Source: an uncultured Deferribacteres bacterium (GTDB lineage Bacteria > Zhuqueibacterota > JdFR-76 > DREG01). From it: a DNA stretch of 64,000 bases. The DNA lies in contig CAJVYQ010000006.1 in the NCBI GenBank assembly GCA_913009825.1, positions 1-64,000 on the forward strand. Direction: 5' to 3'. Made by a program: the position numbers and the translations under genes. Within the stretch, counting starts at the first letter, position 1; each line of letters starts with the position of its first letter. Below are positions 50,381 to 60,008 of the stretch, in pieces. The notes below the pieces were generated by a model. It did not search any database. It saw nothing but the letters and a program-made list of their open reading frames with translations, and was not told the DNA's origin.

Positions 50381-52495
50381 ATGGATTCACAGCCCACAGA
50401 CATACAGACAAATAATTTGCAGCAATCCGTTCAATTTTTGCGCGGGATCGGAGACCGCCGGGCTGAATTGCTGGGGCAGATTGGTATCGTTTCCGTTTAC
50501 GATCTGCTCACCTATTTTCCGCGCAAATATCTGGATCGGACCAAAATCGACCGTATTGCGAACCTGCGTTTGGGAGGTGAAGTAACGGCCATCGGCAGAG
50601 TCTCTTCGTTTCGGATCTTTCCGGGCCGGAAAGCGCGGTTCATTTTAATTCTGAAAGACGATTCCGGTGAGTTGAAGTGCATCTGGTTTCGAGGCGCCCA
50701 TTACATGAAAAATGCCTTTCGTATCGGTGAATGGCTGGCGGTGCACGGGAGGGTAAAATTTTTTGACGGATTGCAAATCGTGCATCCGGAATACGACCGC
50801 CTGTCCGATGGAAAAGAATCGGAAAATTACGGGAAGAGACAAATTATTCCTCTCTATCCCGGCACTGAAAAATTGAGTGAAGCGGGGCTGGATAGCAGAG
50901 GCTTCCGCCGCCTGATCCGGCGCACAGTCCTCGATTTTTCCGGCGCCATTGAAGAAAATTTGCCCGTGAAACTGGTAGCAAAATACAAGCTGCCGGGTGC
51001 AAAAGCGGCGCTCAATATGATCCATTTTCCGGATTCGCAGCAGCAACTGCAGGATGCCATCCGCCGGTTGAAATTTGAAGAGCTTTTTTTCCTGGAATTG
51101 ATGATGGCGCTGCGGCGCACACAGCGAAAAAAAGTGCATAAAGGTATCTCTTTTACCAAAGTGGGGGAGCGCACCCAAAAGTTAGTTGAAAACCTGCCCT
51201 TCGAATTGACCGGCGCGCAGCGAAAGGTGCTAAATGAAATCTGGCAGGATATGCAGACGGAAGTTCCGATGAACCGGTTGTTGCAGGGAGATGTGGGTTC
51301 CGGGAAAACCGTTGTTGCACTGACTGCCATGCTCATTGCTGTTGAAAACGGTTTCCAGGCCGCTTTGATGGCGCCCACGGAAATTCTGGCCGAACAGCAT
51401 TATCTGACTTTTCTGCAAATGCTTGCCGGTTTCGAAGTGCGCGTGGTTTTGCTCATCGGCGGCCGGAAAAAAAAGGAGCGCACCGCCTTTAACGAAGAGA
51501 TTGTTACCGGGGATGCACAAATTATCATCGGCACCCATGCGTTGATCCAGCAAGGAGTGCACTTCAAAAAACTGGGATTGGTCATCATCGATGAACAACA
51601 CCGCTTCGGCGTAATGCAGCGGGCAAATCTGCGTTTCAAGGGACAGAATCCGGATGTCCTGGTGATGACCGCCACCCCGATCCCACGCACCCTTTCGCTG
51701 ACTATTTACGGAGATCTGGATATTTCCCTCCTGGACGAAAAACCGGAAAACAGGCAGCCGGTGCAAACTGCCTGGCGTTATGATAAAAAAAGAGCGGATA
51801 TCTATCGATTCATTCGGGAACAGTTGGAGAAAGGACGGCAGGCTTACATTGTTTTTCCGCTGGTGGAAGAGTCGGAAAAAATGGATTTGCAAGCCGCCAC
51901 AGAAAGTTATGAAAAATTAAAATCAACTGTTTTTTCTCAGTTTAATGTGGGGCTGCTGCACGGCAGGATGAGAGCCGAAGAGAAAGAACAGGTAATGCGC
52001 CGGTTTAAACAGAGAGATTTGGATGTTTTGGTTTCAACGACGGTGATTGAAGTGGGCGTCGATGTGTCTAATGCTACCATCATGGTGATCGAAGAAGCCC
52101 AGCGTTTCGGCCTGACTCAATTGCACCAACTGCGCGGCCGGGTTGGTCGCGGTTCAGACAAAAGTTACTGTTTTCTCATCGTCTCTCCGCCGCTCAGTAA
52201 AATTGCCCGGGAGCGGTTGCAAACCATGGCCGTAACCGGGAATGGTTTTGAAATTTCGGAAGTCGATCTGAGGTTGCGGGGGGCCGGTGAATTTTTTGGC
52301 GTTCGGCAGCACGGCTTTCCCAATTTAAAGATCGCAGACATCATCAACGATGTGCGGATTTTGCAGGCGGCCAGAAAAGAAGCGTTTGAGTTGGTGAAAA
52401 CCGATCCCGCTTTATCCGCGGCAGCGTTGGCGCCGTTGAAAAGATTTTTCATTCTGCATTATAAAGATAAATTTCAGTTAAGCAGGGTGGCGTAG
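50381..52495 (+). CDS. recG: ATP-dependent DNA helicase RecG
   Basis: 704 residues from ATG 50381; ATG 50351 and TTG 50294 are longer alternatives. Wedge/OB domain at the N-terminus ([34 protein letters not shown]), then superfamily 2 motor: Walker [12 protein letters not shown] (~300), Walker [28 protein letters not shown], and the C-terminal [53 protein letters not shown]. RecG remodels stalled replication forks and Holliday junctions. Normal length and complete motifs. Confidence 0.95.
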   Translation: MDSQPTDIQTNNLQQSVQFLRGIGDRRAELLGQIGIVSVYDLLTYFPRKYLDRTKIDRIANLRLGGEVTAIGRVSSFRIFPGRKARFILILKDDSGELKCIWFRGAHYMKNAFRIGEWLAVHGRVKFFDGLQIVHPEYDRLSDGKESENYGKRQIIPLYPGTEKLSEAGLDSRGFRRLIRRTVLDFSGAIEENLPVKLVAKYKLPGAKAALNMIHFPDSQQQLQDAIRRLKFEELFFLELMMALRRTQRKKVHKGISFTKVGERTQKLVENLPFELTGAQRKVLNEIWQDMQTEVPMNRLLQGDVGSGKTVVALTAMLIAVENGFQAALMAPTEILAEQHYLTFLQMLAGFEVRVVLLIGGRKKKERTAFNEEIVTGDAQIIIGTHALIQQGVHFKKLGLVIIDEQHRFGVMQRANLRFKGQNPDVLVMTATPIPRTLSLTIYGDLDISLLDEKPENRQPVQTAWRYDKKRADIYRFIREQLEKGRQAYIVFPLVEESEKMDLQAATESYEKLKSTVFSQFNVGLLHGRMRAEEKEQVMRRFKQRDLDVLVSTTVIEVGVDVSNATIMVIEEAQRFGLTQLHQLRGRVGRGSDKSYCFLIVSPPLSKIARERLQTMAVTGNGFEISEVDLRLRGAGEFFGVRQHGFPNLKIADIINDVRILQAARKEAFELVKTDPALSAAALAPLKRFFILHYKDKFQLSRVA

Positions 52496-52559
52496 GAATA
52501 ATGGCATTTTATGCCGGAAAAAGAGCGGGCAGTGGAATTTGGCAAAATCGGGCAACAAA

Positions 52560-53459
52560 ATGAAGAGGAAATTTGAGAACACTCCTTGCCTGATCTGTGG
52601 TTCATCACAACGGCTGCCGTTTTTAATTGTGCCGAACCGTTTCGAACCCGGCGAAAAATTTACACTGGTTCAATGCCGGAAATGCGGATTTGTCTACCTG
52701 AACCCGCGGCCGGATTCTCAGTTAATCGGCAAATATTATGAGGATGAACAGTATCAGCCCCATCGGTTGCATGAGCAATCCCTGCTCGACAGAATGTATA
52801 AATTCGTCCGGATCTGGAATAACCGGTATAAGCGATATTTGATTGAAGCAAATATCAGGAAGGGAGTGTTGCTGGATTTTGGTTGTGGCGGCGGTGAATT
52901 TGCTGCGCAGATGAGCCGGGCAGGCTGGCAGGTTAGCGGAGTTGAGCCGGCTCCTGGTCCCCGGCAACATGCAGTTGAACAGGGTTTATCTGTAAAAGCG
53001 AATATCGATGAAGTGACGCAGAAATTTGATGTGATTACCTTGTGGCACGTGCTGGAACATATTCACCAGGCCCGGGAACTCATCGGTAAATTGCAGGAAC
53101 GTTTAACTGATTCGGGAATCTTACTACTGGCCCTGCCCAATCTGAAAAGTAGTGATGCCCGGGCCTATCAAAGCAATTGGGTTGCGTACGATGCTCCCCG
53201 GCACCTTTATCATTTCAGTCCGGTTGATGTGAAACGGTTGTGTGCTCAATACAATTTTCAAATAAAAGAATATTATACCTTGTTTCTTGACACTTGGTAC
53301 AATATTTTATTATCCCGGCAATTGGAAACAATGCAGGGTGGAAATTTTTTAACCGGAGCAGTGAAAACAAAATGGACGGCGTGGCGAGCAACAATTAAAG
53401 AAACCATCGATTGTTTTGATAGTTCAAGTATCGTATATTTATTGCAACCTAAAAGTTAA
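52560..53459 (+). CDS. Zinc-ribbon SAM-dependent methyltransferase
   Basis: 299 residues from ATG 52560. N-terminal zinc ribbon: CLIC (~9-12) and CRKC (~40-43). The class I methyltransferase core follows: motif I LLDFGCGGGEFAAQM, then GVEPAPGPRQHAVEQG, DVITLWHVLEHIHQAREL and ILLLALPNLKSSDAR. This architecture is common near glycan clusters, where it methylates sugars or lipid-linked intermediates. Clearly paralogous to the gene at 58115. Substrate unknown. Confidence 0.88.
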   Translation: MKRKFENTPCLICGSSQRLPFLIVPNRFEPGEKFTLVQCRKCGFVYLNPRPDSQLIGKYYEDEQYQPHRLHEQSLLDRMYKFVRIWNNRYKRYLIEANIRKGVLLDFGCGGGEFAAQMSRAGWQVSGVEPAPGPRQHAVEQGLSVKANIDEVTQKFDVITLWHVLEHIHQARELIGKLQERLTDSGILLLALPNLKSSDARAYQSNWVAYDAPRHLYHFSPVDVKRLCAQYNFQIKEYYTLFLDTWYNILLSRQLETMQGGNFLTGAVKTKWTAWRATIKETIDCFDSSSIVYLLQPKS

Positions 53460-53499
53460 CAAATGAAAAAAGAGATGAAAAGATTGTCCGGAGGGAGAG

Positions 53500-53823
53500 A
53501 TGGCGGAAATATCGAAAAATGATCTTATGTTTTCTCAACTTGTGGTGACCTTTCAGAGCGCCGCTTTGATTCAGTTGGGTCGGGTAAAAAATCCGCAGTC
53601 GGATAAAATGGAAAAAGATTTGCGTCGGGCGCAATATTCCATCGACATGCTGGATATGCTGGATGTCAAAACCAGAGGCAATCGGAGCGAAGAAGAAGAT
53701 AAGATGTTGAAGAGCGCATTGATGAATCTGAAAATGAGTTATGTGCAGGAATTGGCAAAAGAAAAACAGTATAAAGATACGGATGGTGGAAAAGAAAATC
53801 AAGCGGAGCCAGAAAAGAAATAG
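53500..53823 (+). CDS. DUF1844 family protein
   Basis: 107 residues; GGAGGG directly precedes the ATG. The family core is FSQLVVTFQSAALIQLGRVK (~12-31) with RRAQYSIDMLDMLDVKTRGN; a charged tail (KEKQYKDTDGGKENQAEPEK) follows. Function unknown; usually a small helical protein in diverse bacteria. Located 40 bases after the methyltransferase and 41 bases before the DUF2723 gene, likely one transcript. Confidence 0.9.
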   Translation: MAEISKNDLMFSQLVVTFQSAALIQLGRVKNPQSDKMEKDLRRAQYSIDMLDMLDVKTRGNRSEEEDKMLKSALMNLKMSYVQELAKEKQYKDTDGGKENQAEPEKK

Positions 53824-53864
53824 AAATGTTTAACGGCTCAGTAGTTCTTAGTTTGGAGGTATGA

Positions 53865-56486
53865 ATGGATCAAAATCGAGTAGTGAATAGATGGGTTGCA
53901 ATTGCCACATTTATTATCTCGGAAATTATTTACATTATCACAATTTCACCGGATGTTTCTTTCTGGGATTGTGGTGAATTTATTGCCTGTTCCTTTACTA
54001 TGAGTGTAATGCATCCACCCGGATCGCCGTTGTACACCATCCTGGGGCGCATTTTTACTCTGTTTCCCATCGGTAATATTGCCTGGCGTGTGAACATGAT
54101 GTCGGTCATTGCAGCCGGTTTAACGGTGATGCTGCTCTATTTGATCATTGTCAGGTTGATCAACGAGTATCGCGGTCAACCCGAAAACCAGATGGCACGG
54201 TTGCTGACTTTTGGCAGCGCTTTTTTAGGCGCGATGACCTTTGCCTTCACTGACAGCCACTGGTTCAATTCCGAAGAAGCCGAAGTGTACGCGATGAGTA
54301 TCTTTTTTACCGCACTGGTGGTCTGGATGATTCTTTATTGGGGTGACAGAGCGGAGGATGCAAAAGCTGAAAAATATCTTCTCCTGATTGTTTACCTGAT
54401 GGGATTAGCTACCGGTATTCACATGTTGAACCTGTTGGCTTTCTCTTTTATTCTGTTTATTGTTCATTTCAGAAACAATGAATCTGCCAGACGGCTGGTT
54501 TGGGTGGTCTTGATTCAGGTGGCGGTTCCGCTGCTTTTGTATATGCTGTTTTTTCATTACGATCCCAGAACCAAGGGCTATGAAGATATGCTGACTTTTC
54601 AGGCGAAAGCGGGAAAATTTATGGAGGTTGTCGGTTTAATCACGCTGGTGAGCAGTTTGTATTATCTCTATGTTAAAGACCGGCGGGCGTTTAAACTTTG
54701 GTGGTTCATTCCCCTGTTGATCTTTATCGGCTATTCTTCCTACCTGATCATCTTCATCCGATCCGGTTTGAATCCTCCCATCGATGAAAATAATCCGGAG
54801 CTCTGGAGCAGTATGAAAGATTACCTGGCCAGAAAACAGTACGGCGAAAACAGCCTTTTGTTAACCATGTTTCATAGGAAAGCGCCGTTCTGGACCTATC
54901 AGATTAAAAAAATGTACATCCGCTATTTTGGCTGGCAGTTTATCGGTAAAGGTACAATCATCGGCTCAGATGGATATATCATGGAAACGCTGAGCCTGCG
55001 CGGTCTGGTAATGCTGCCGTTTCTTGTCGGTGTGGTGGGAGCCTATTACCATTTCAGGCGGGATTGGCAGCACGCGTTGCCCGTTCTTGCCCTGTTCATC
55101 ATGACTGGGGTTGCCGTCCTTTTGTATCTTAACCAGGATGATCCACAGCCAAGGGAACGGGATTATGCCTATGAAGGCAGTTTTTTTGCTTTTTCCATTT
55201 GGATCGGCATCGGTGTCTATGCCTTGTTGGAAAGCGCACAGGGGCTTTTGGCTAAAAAGAAGGAGATGTTCAAACCGGTTACGCTGGGTGGATTGGCCCT
55301 GCTATTTGTGATTCTGCCGATCAATATGTTCCGGGTTAATTTTAACGAGCATGACCGCACCGGAAATTATGTCCCCTATGACTATTCGTACAATATTCTG
55401 CAAACATGTGAACCGAACGCCATCATCTTTACCAATGGCGATAACGATACATTTCCTCTCTGGTATTTGCAATATGTAGAGGGTGTTCGTACGGATGTAC
55501 GCCTTGTGAATCTATCTTTGTTGAACACGCCCTGGTATATCAAGCAGCTTAAGGATGAGGAACCGAAAGTACCAATCTCCCTGACCGACCAACAAATTGA
55601 AAGGATCAGTATCATTCCCTGGCTGAAGCCTAAAAAATTTAGGATTCCGGTTCCTGCCGAAGTATATAACCGGGAGAAACAAGACCTGCAGAAAAGAGGG
55701 GAATGGAGGGATACCTATCCGGAAGTCACCTCTGCCGATATTACCGTGAAACCCACCGTAGGACGGCCGAAAAAACAACTGCTCCGCGTGCAGGATTTGA
55801 TGGTTTTAAATATTATTTCCACAAACCAATGGAAGCGTCCCATCTATTTTGCCGTCACCGTTTCCGACGAAAACAAAGTCGGTCTGGGCAGGCATTTGCG
55901 CATGGATGGCATGGCTTTCAAAGTTGTCCCAATTCCCGGCGAAGATATTTCTGCCTCCAGATTGCAGGAAAATCTGATGAAAAAATTCAAATTCCGTAAT
56001 CTGAACAATCCCAGTGTCTATTATGATTACAAAACTCAGGGTTTGTTGATCAATTACCGGTCTGCTTTTTTACGACTGGTAAATCACTATCGCCAGAAGG
56101 GCGAGAAGAAACTGGCGCTAAAAACCCTGAACAGAATGGAAGAGATGATTCCGGAAAAACTTTTTCCTCTGCCCAGCGGACAATTGGAAATGTCGGTTGG
56201 CAAGATGTATGAAGACGTAGGTAAACCGGAAGAATTTGAACGGCGCCTCAAAAATGTTTTAAAGAAAGATCCGCAAAATATTCAGGTTTATTATTGGTTA
56301 TTGGATTATTATCAGCGGCATCAAAGATATCAGGATGCCATCAACTTGTTGACCCAGTGGATTGAAATGCATCCGAACGATAAAAATGCACAGAAGATCA
56401 TAGCTGATTTTCAGCAAAAATTAGCGGGAATCGATTCGAGTGCCCAACAAGCTCCGGAAAAGGAAAAAACTCCCCAAAAGGAATAG
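53865..56486 (+). CDS. DUF2723 membrane protein with C-terminal TPR segment
   Basis: 873 residues; GGAGG before the ATG. Many membrane helices in the first ~500 residues with the family motif FWDCGEFIACSFTMSVMHPP (~33-52), an acidic residue pair as in PMT-type O-mannosyl/glycosyltransferases; GT-C fold with a lipid-linked sugar donor is presumed. A soluble region (~520-760) follows, containing the loop AIIFTNGDNDTFPLWYLQY. The last ~130 residues have TPR-like helices (KLALKTLNRMEEMIP, VYYWLLDYYQRHQRYQDAI). DUF2723 proteins are associated with protein O-glycosylation in Bacteroidetes relatives. An inverted repeat at 56540-56581 probably ends its transcript. Confidence 0.88.
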   Translation: MDQNRVVNRWVAIATFIISEIIYIITISPDVSFWDCGEFIACSFTMSVMHPPGSPLYTILGRIFTLFPIGNIAWRVNMMSVIAAGLTVMLLYLIIVRLINEYRGQPENQMARLLTFGSAFLGAMTFAFTDSHWFNSEEAEVYAMSIFFTALVVWMILYWGDRAEDAKAEKYLLLIVYLMGLATGIHMLNLLAFSFILFIVHFRNNESARRLVWVVLIQVAVPLLLYMLFFHYDPRTKGYEDMLTFQAKAGKFMEVVGLITLVSSLYYLYVKDRRAFKLWWFIPLLIFIGYSSYLIIFIRSGLNPPIDENNPELWSSMKDYLARKQYGENSLLLTMFHRKAPFWTYQIKKMYIRYFGWQFIGKGTIIGSDGYIMETLSLRGLVMLPFLVGVVGAYYHFRRDWQHALPVLALFIMTGVAVLLYLNQDDPQPRERDYAYEGSFFAFSIWIGIGVYALLESAQGLLAKKKEMFKPVTLGGLALLFVILPINMFRVNFNEHDRTGNYVPYDYSYNILQTCEPNAIIFTNGDNDTFPLWYLQYVEGVRTDVRLVNLSLLNTPWYIKQLKDEEPKVPISLTDQQIERISIIPWLKPKKFRIPVPAEVYNREKQDLQKRGEWRDTYPEVTSADITVKPTVGRPKKQLLRVQDLMVLNIISTNQWKRPIYFAVTVSDENKVGLGRHLRMDGMAFKVVPIPGEDISASRLQENLMKKFKFRNLNNPSVYYDYKTQGLLINYRSAFLRLVNHYRQKGEKKLALKTLNRMEEMIPEKLFPLPSGQLEMSVGKMYEDVGKPEEFERRLKNVLKKDPQNIQVYYWLLDYYQRHQRYQDAINLLTQWIEMHPNDKNAQKIIADFQQKLAGIDSSAQQAPEKEKTPQKE

Positions 56487-56539
56487 CGTCTTTCATTCCG
56501 GGAATGTGCAGACAGAATTTATGGTGATAAAATTATAAA

Positions 56540-56588
56540 CAATAAACGATTCCTTCGTCTGCTGTGATGGGATCGTTTATTGGTTTAA
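56540..56588 (+). terminator. Probable transcription terminator
   Basis: Stem caataaacgat (56540-56550) / atcgtttattg (56571-56581), ~20-base loop with additional pairing tcc/gga, then ggttt with few T residues. Located 54 bases after the DUF2723 gene. The weak T-run leaves doubt. Confidence 0.45.
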
Positions 56589-56654
56589 AATTGGCAGGTC
56601 GATAGTCAAACATTTGGTTTTTCTTTGATTTTTATCGTTTAGATAAGGTGAGAG

Positions 56655-56725
56655 AACATCCCCCTTCCCCCCCCTCAAGGCGGGATTTCTAAAATCCCGC
56701 CTTGAGGGGGGGGAAGGGGGATGTT
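56655..56725. repeat. 71-bp near-perfect hairpin with 34-bp arms
   Basis: Left arm 56655-56688 begins aacatcccccttccccc and ends caaggcgggattt; the right arm 56692-56725 is its exact reverse complement; loop cta. The strongest single hairpin in the window. Arms contain C8/G8 runs. It lies in the 571-base gap between the DUF2723 gene and the GT2 gene, followed by repeat family C copy 2. Confidence 0.9.
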
Positions 56726-56760
56726 AAAAAATCTACCTAATCACATCTTACCTGAATAAT

Positions 56761-56955
56761 TAGTGTCTGTCCGAAAACTATAAAAAATAGTAAAAACCGT
56801 CATCCCTGCCGTGCCCGAGGCAAGCGGGCGAAAGCAGCCTGCCCGCCGCAGGCAGGGAATTTGAAGAAAATAAGAGGTTATGGATTCCCGCTTTTGCCTG
56901 TTTGTCTCTGGAACGGCGGGAATGACAGAAAAAGAGAGTTTTCGTTCAAGCACTA
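56761..56955. repeat. Repeat family C, copy 2
   Basis: Ends tagtgtctgtccgaaaact and agttttcgttcaagcacta are imperfect inverted repeats; the inside carries cgtcatccctgccgtgcccg and a partner ending gggaatgacagaaa, plus a gcctgcccgccgcaggc hairpin. Similar to 48315-48474 and 63265-63400. Confidence 0.65.
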
Positions 56956-57057
56956 GTTACAAATCTTTTTTTGACCGAATCACCCGGATTCAGAAAATGA
57001 ACCACTTGTTATCCCTGTTGAAAAAAATACGCTTTTTGTAAGATCAGGTACCGGAAT

Positions 57058-58122
57058 TTGCAAATTAAAAAAGAAGAAAAATATCCTCTTGTCAGTATTG
57101 TAATTCCTCATTTTGGTCCCAGTGAAATTCTGCATTCCTGTTTAAAATCTGTGGCAAAATCAACTTTCTCCGATTTTGAAATTGTTCTGGTTGACAATGG
57201 TTCAGATTTTGATGAATCTTTTTTGGCTGAGATCGCATCCGGTTACCAATATATAAAAAATGCGGAGAATTTGGGTTTTGCCGGCGGATGCAATATGGGG
57301 ATTCGTGCGGCAAAAGGGAAATATGTACTTCTGTTGAACAATGATACCACCGTTGAGCCGGGTTGGCTTGAGCCGTTGGTGAATGCGATGGAGAAGGATG
57401 AAACAGTTGCCGCTTGTCAACCCAAATTGTTGTCTTCCCGTTTTGCCGGGAAATTAGATTATGCCGGTGCTATGGGTGGGTTAATCGATATTTTTGGTTA
57501 TCCTTTCGCTATTGGCCGGGTTTTTGAAACCACCGAAACCGATGCTGGGCAGTACAGAGGTGTTTACCGGATTTTCTGGGCATCAGGAACGGCGTCGATA
57601 TGGCGGAAGTCGTTGTTTGACCAGACCGGTTATCTGGATGAAGATTTCTTTGCCCACATGGAGGAGATCGATCTGAATTGGCGGTGTCAATTGCGGGGGT
57701 ACAAGGTTTTGGCCATATCCGATTCGGTTGTGCATCACTATTCGGGTTATTCGCTGGGGCATGAAACCTGGAAGAAAATGTATTTGAATCATCGCAACAA
57801 TCTGATCATGTTACTGAAAAATCTTGCTTCTTTCTCCTTGTTGTGGATTTTTCCGGCGCGACTACTGCTTGAATTGTCGACCGTGTTGTTTGCTCTTTTC
57901 ACTTTAAACTGGCGCAGAGTGGGGGCGGTAATTACTGCATTTTTTTATTTGATTTTTCATATTCCCTCCGTATGGCGGAAAAGAAGAACGGTTCAAAAAA
58001 ACAGAATTGTTCCGGACCGGGAAATATTTGACCGGATGTATAAAGGCAGTGTTGTTTGGCAGTCGTTTTTCCGGCGGCGACATGATGTGAACATGTTTTT
58101 GGAGATATTGCCCGTTGAATAA
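57058..58122 (+). CDS. Glycosyltransferase family 2
   Basis: 354 residues from TTG 57058; no ATG exists before the first motif. GT-A fold: VSIVIPHFGPSEILHSCLKS, VLVDNGSDFDESF, NLGFAGGCNMGIRAAKGKYVLLLNNDT with the DxD-like NND, GASWASGTAS-like WASGTASIWRKSLF, and MEEIDLNWRCQLRGY. One hydrophobic C-terminal segment (LRLLLELSTVLFAL region) may be membrane-associated. Transfers sugars for surface glycan. Its 3' end overlaps the next gene by 8 bases, so translation is coupled. Confidence 0.9.
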   Translation: MQIKKEEKYPLVSIVIPHFGPSEILHSCLKSVAKSTFSDFEIVLVDNGSDFDESFLAEIASGYQYIKNAENLGFAGGCNMGIRAAKGKYVLLLNNDTTVEPGWLEPLVNAMEKDETVAACQPKLLSSRFAGKLDYAGAMGGLIDIFGYPFAIGRVFETTETDAGQYRGVYRIFWASGTASIWRKSLFDQTGYLDEDFFAHMEEIDLNWRCQLRGYKVLAISDSVVHHYSGYSLGHETWKKMYLNHRNNLIMLLKNLASFSLLWIFPARLLLELSTVLFALFTLNWRRVGAVITAFFYLIFHIPSVWRKRRTVQKNRIVPDREIFDRMYKGSVVWQSFFRRRHDVNMFLEILPVE

Positions 58123-59059
58123 TGCGGTTCCAACTTTTACCTGTCGCTTGTGTGGCAGTCACGATGCCACACAGTTTCTTAAAACCCGTGATCGCTACGC
58201 GTTCTCAGCCGGCGATTTTCATCTGTACCGGTGCAGCAGATGCGGGCTTGTCTCTATTCATCCTTTTCCGGATGAAAAATTTGTAAAGTCTGCCTATCCG
58301 GAGAAGATTACAAATCCATTTCTCTATTTTCAGAATACGGATAAGGATTTTCTGGAACATATTTATTCCTTTTTCCATCCCTATTCGGTAAAGTGGCGCA
58401 TGGCTCAAGTGGAGAAAGCTGTCGGCACCGGCAGATTATTGGATGTGAATTGTGGCAACGGCCGCTTTTTGTACGAATTACGACAACATTTATGGGAAGT
58501 GGCCGGCGTTGAATCGAGGGCGGATCAGGCCGGTTTTGCCAGAGAAACGATGGGGTTGAAAGTTTACGCTTCCCTTACCGATCTGGAAGAAAAGTACAAA
58601 AACTCCTTTGATGTGATAACTTTCTGGCACAATTTCGGTCAATTTTCGGATTTCAAAAAAATTTTACAATTGACTGTCGATCTGCTCCACCCGGGTGGAT
58701 ATATTTTACTGGCGTTACCGAACTGGAAAAGTCTTGATTTCGGTTTCTACAGACAACATTGGGCCGCCCTGGATGTTCCCCGGCGTTTTTTCCATTTTAG
58801 TCCGCGGCAGGTACAGCTTCTTGCGGCGCGCCATTATTTAAAAGTTCAAAAAAGTAAAGTGATTCCGTTCGATATTTACTACAATTCGTTGTTGAGTGAA
58901 AAAATCATCATGGAAAATTCCCGGGCGAGCCGGGTTTTCAAGGCTTTTCGTTATTCCCGGTCTCTTTTTGTTGCTATTATAGCGCATATTTTTAGTCTGG
59001 CCGGTACCGGTTCCGGAATGTTGTATTTTCTGCGGAGAAAAGAAAGACATGAAAAATAA
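58115..59059 (+). CDS. Zinc-ribbon methyltransferase paralogue with altered core motifs
   Basis: 314 residues from TTG 58115, which overlaps the GT2 stop. Zinc ribbon CRLC / CSRC at the N-terminus. It resembles the gene at 52560 throughout (LALPNWKSLDFGFYRQHWAALDVPRRFFHFSP), but SAM motif I reads LLDVNCGNGRF rather than DFGCGGG and the HVLEH motif is replaced by HNFGQF. It may bind SAM weakly or have another role. It overlaps the next membrane protein by 11 bases, so three genes are closely packed. Confidence 0.8.
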   Translation: MNNAVPTFTCRLCGSHDATQFLKTRDRYAFSAGDFHLYRCSRCGLVSIHPFPDEKFVKSAYPEKITNPFLYFQNTDKDFLEHIYSFFHPYSVKWRMAQVEKAVGTGRLLDVNCGNGRFLYELRQHLWEVAGVESRADQAGFARETMGLKVYASLTDLEEKYKNSFDVITFWHNFGQFSDFKKILQLTVDLLHPGGYILLALPNWKSLDFGFYRQHWAALDVPRRFFHFSPRQVQLLAARHYLKVQKSKVIPFDIYYNSLLSEKIIMENSRASRVFKAFRYSRSLFVAIIAHIFSLAGTGSGMLYFLRRKERHEK

Positions 59060-60008
59060 AATTCTCATTGGTGTTAAACTGATTGTAAGTTTTGGTTTGC
59101 TCTATTTCCTGGTACATAAAATTGGTCTGCGGCCGGTTTTAATCCAATTGGAAAACGCAAAAATATCCTGGCTTTTACTGGCGATCGTTGTTTTTACTTT
59201 TAGCAACCTGTTAGGTTCTTTGCAGTGGTACCTGTTGCTGCGGTATGCCGGTGTGCAGCTTCATTTTTTTCGTGTAGTGCAGTATTATTATATCGGTTTG
59301 TTTTTTAATAATATTTTTATCAGCAATATGGGGGGCGATTTTTTCCGGCTGTTCTACATCTCCAAACAGGCGAATAATAGCTCTGCGGCTGTTTCAACCG
59401 TTTTTCTGGACCGATTTTTAGGCTTTACTATGTTGACATTTCTGGCAATTATGGGGGGAATTTATTGGTCGGGTGCGGGAGGATTGGCCCAAATATGGCC
59501 TATTTTGCTTGTTTTGATGTTCACCTGGGTTTTGGTTATCTTTGTTTTGTTCAACAAAAAATTGGGCACCTTTTTTCGCTTTCTGTTGAAATGGTTCGTC
59601 TCCGAAAAAATCTTGATTAAACTGAGAGATATTTATAATTTAATATATGATTTTTCGAGAGATAAACGCTTGTTGGCGTATCTTTTCAGTATCAGTTTTG
59701 TTATTCAGCTCAGCCGGGTGTTCATTCACTATTTTGCCGGAAGAGCGGTGGGTGTGGAAATCGGATTTGTCCCGTTTTTGATTTTTATTCCTATCATTGC
59801 CTTGTTTGCAAGTTTGCCTATTTCTGTGGGCGGTTTGGGTGTAAGAGAACAAACGGGAGTGATTCTCTTCCGACGTGTGGGGATCCCCATGGCAGTAACC
59901 ATTCCGATGGAGTTTTTGGCCTATCTTCTTACGGTGGTTTGCAGTTTGCCGGGAATTCTCTTTTTTGTGCTCATCGACAAAAGGAGGAACCAAGATGAAA
60001 AAAGTTAA
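59049..60008 (+). CDS. Flippase-like/LPG synthase TM family membrane protein
   Basis: 319 residues with about eight hydrophobic segments (VKLIVSFGLLYFLVHKIG; LLLAIVVFTFSNLLGSLQWY; ILLVLMFTWVLVIFVLF; FVPFLIFIPIIALFASLPIS). Motifs NMGGDFFRLFYISK and SVGGLGVREQTGVILF match the UPF0104/lysylphosphatidylglycerol synthase transmembrane family. These include lipid-flipping proteins; an enzymatic synthase domain is absent here. It may translocate a glycolipid for the neighbouring glycosyltransferases. Overlaps the DUF4837 gene start by 14 bases. Confidence 0.82.
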   Translation: MKNKILIGVKLIVSFGLLYFLVHKIGLRPVLIQLENAKISWLLLAIVVFTFSNLLGSLQWYLLLRYAGVQLHFFRVVQYYYIGLFFNNIFISNMGGDFFRLFYISKQANNSSAAVSTVFLDRFLGFTMLTFLAIMGGIYWSGAGGLAQIWPILLVLMFTWVLVIFVLFNKKLGTFFRFLLKWFVSEKILIKLRDIYNLIYDFSRDKRLLAYLFSISFVIQLSRVFIHYFAGRAVGVEIGFVPFLIFIPIIALFASLPISVGGLGVREQTGVILFRRVGIPMAVTIPMEFLAYLLTVVCSLPGILFFVLIDKRRNQDEKS

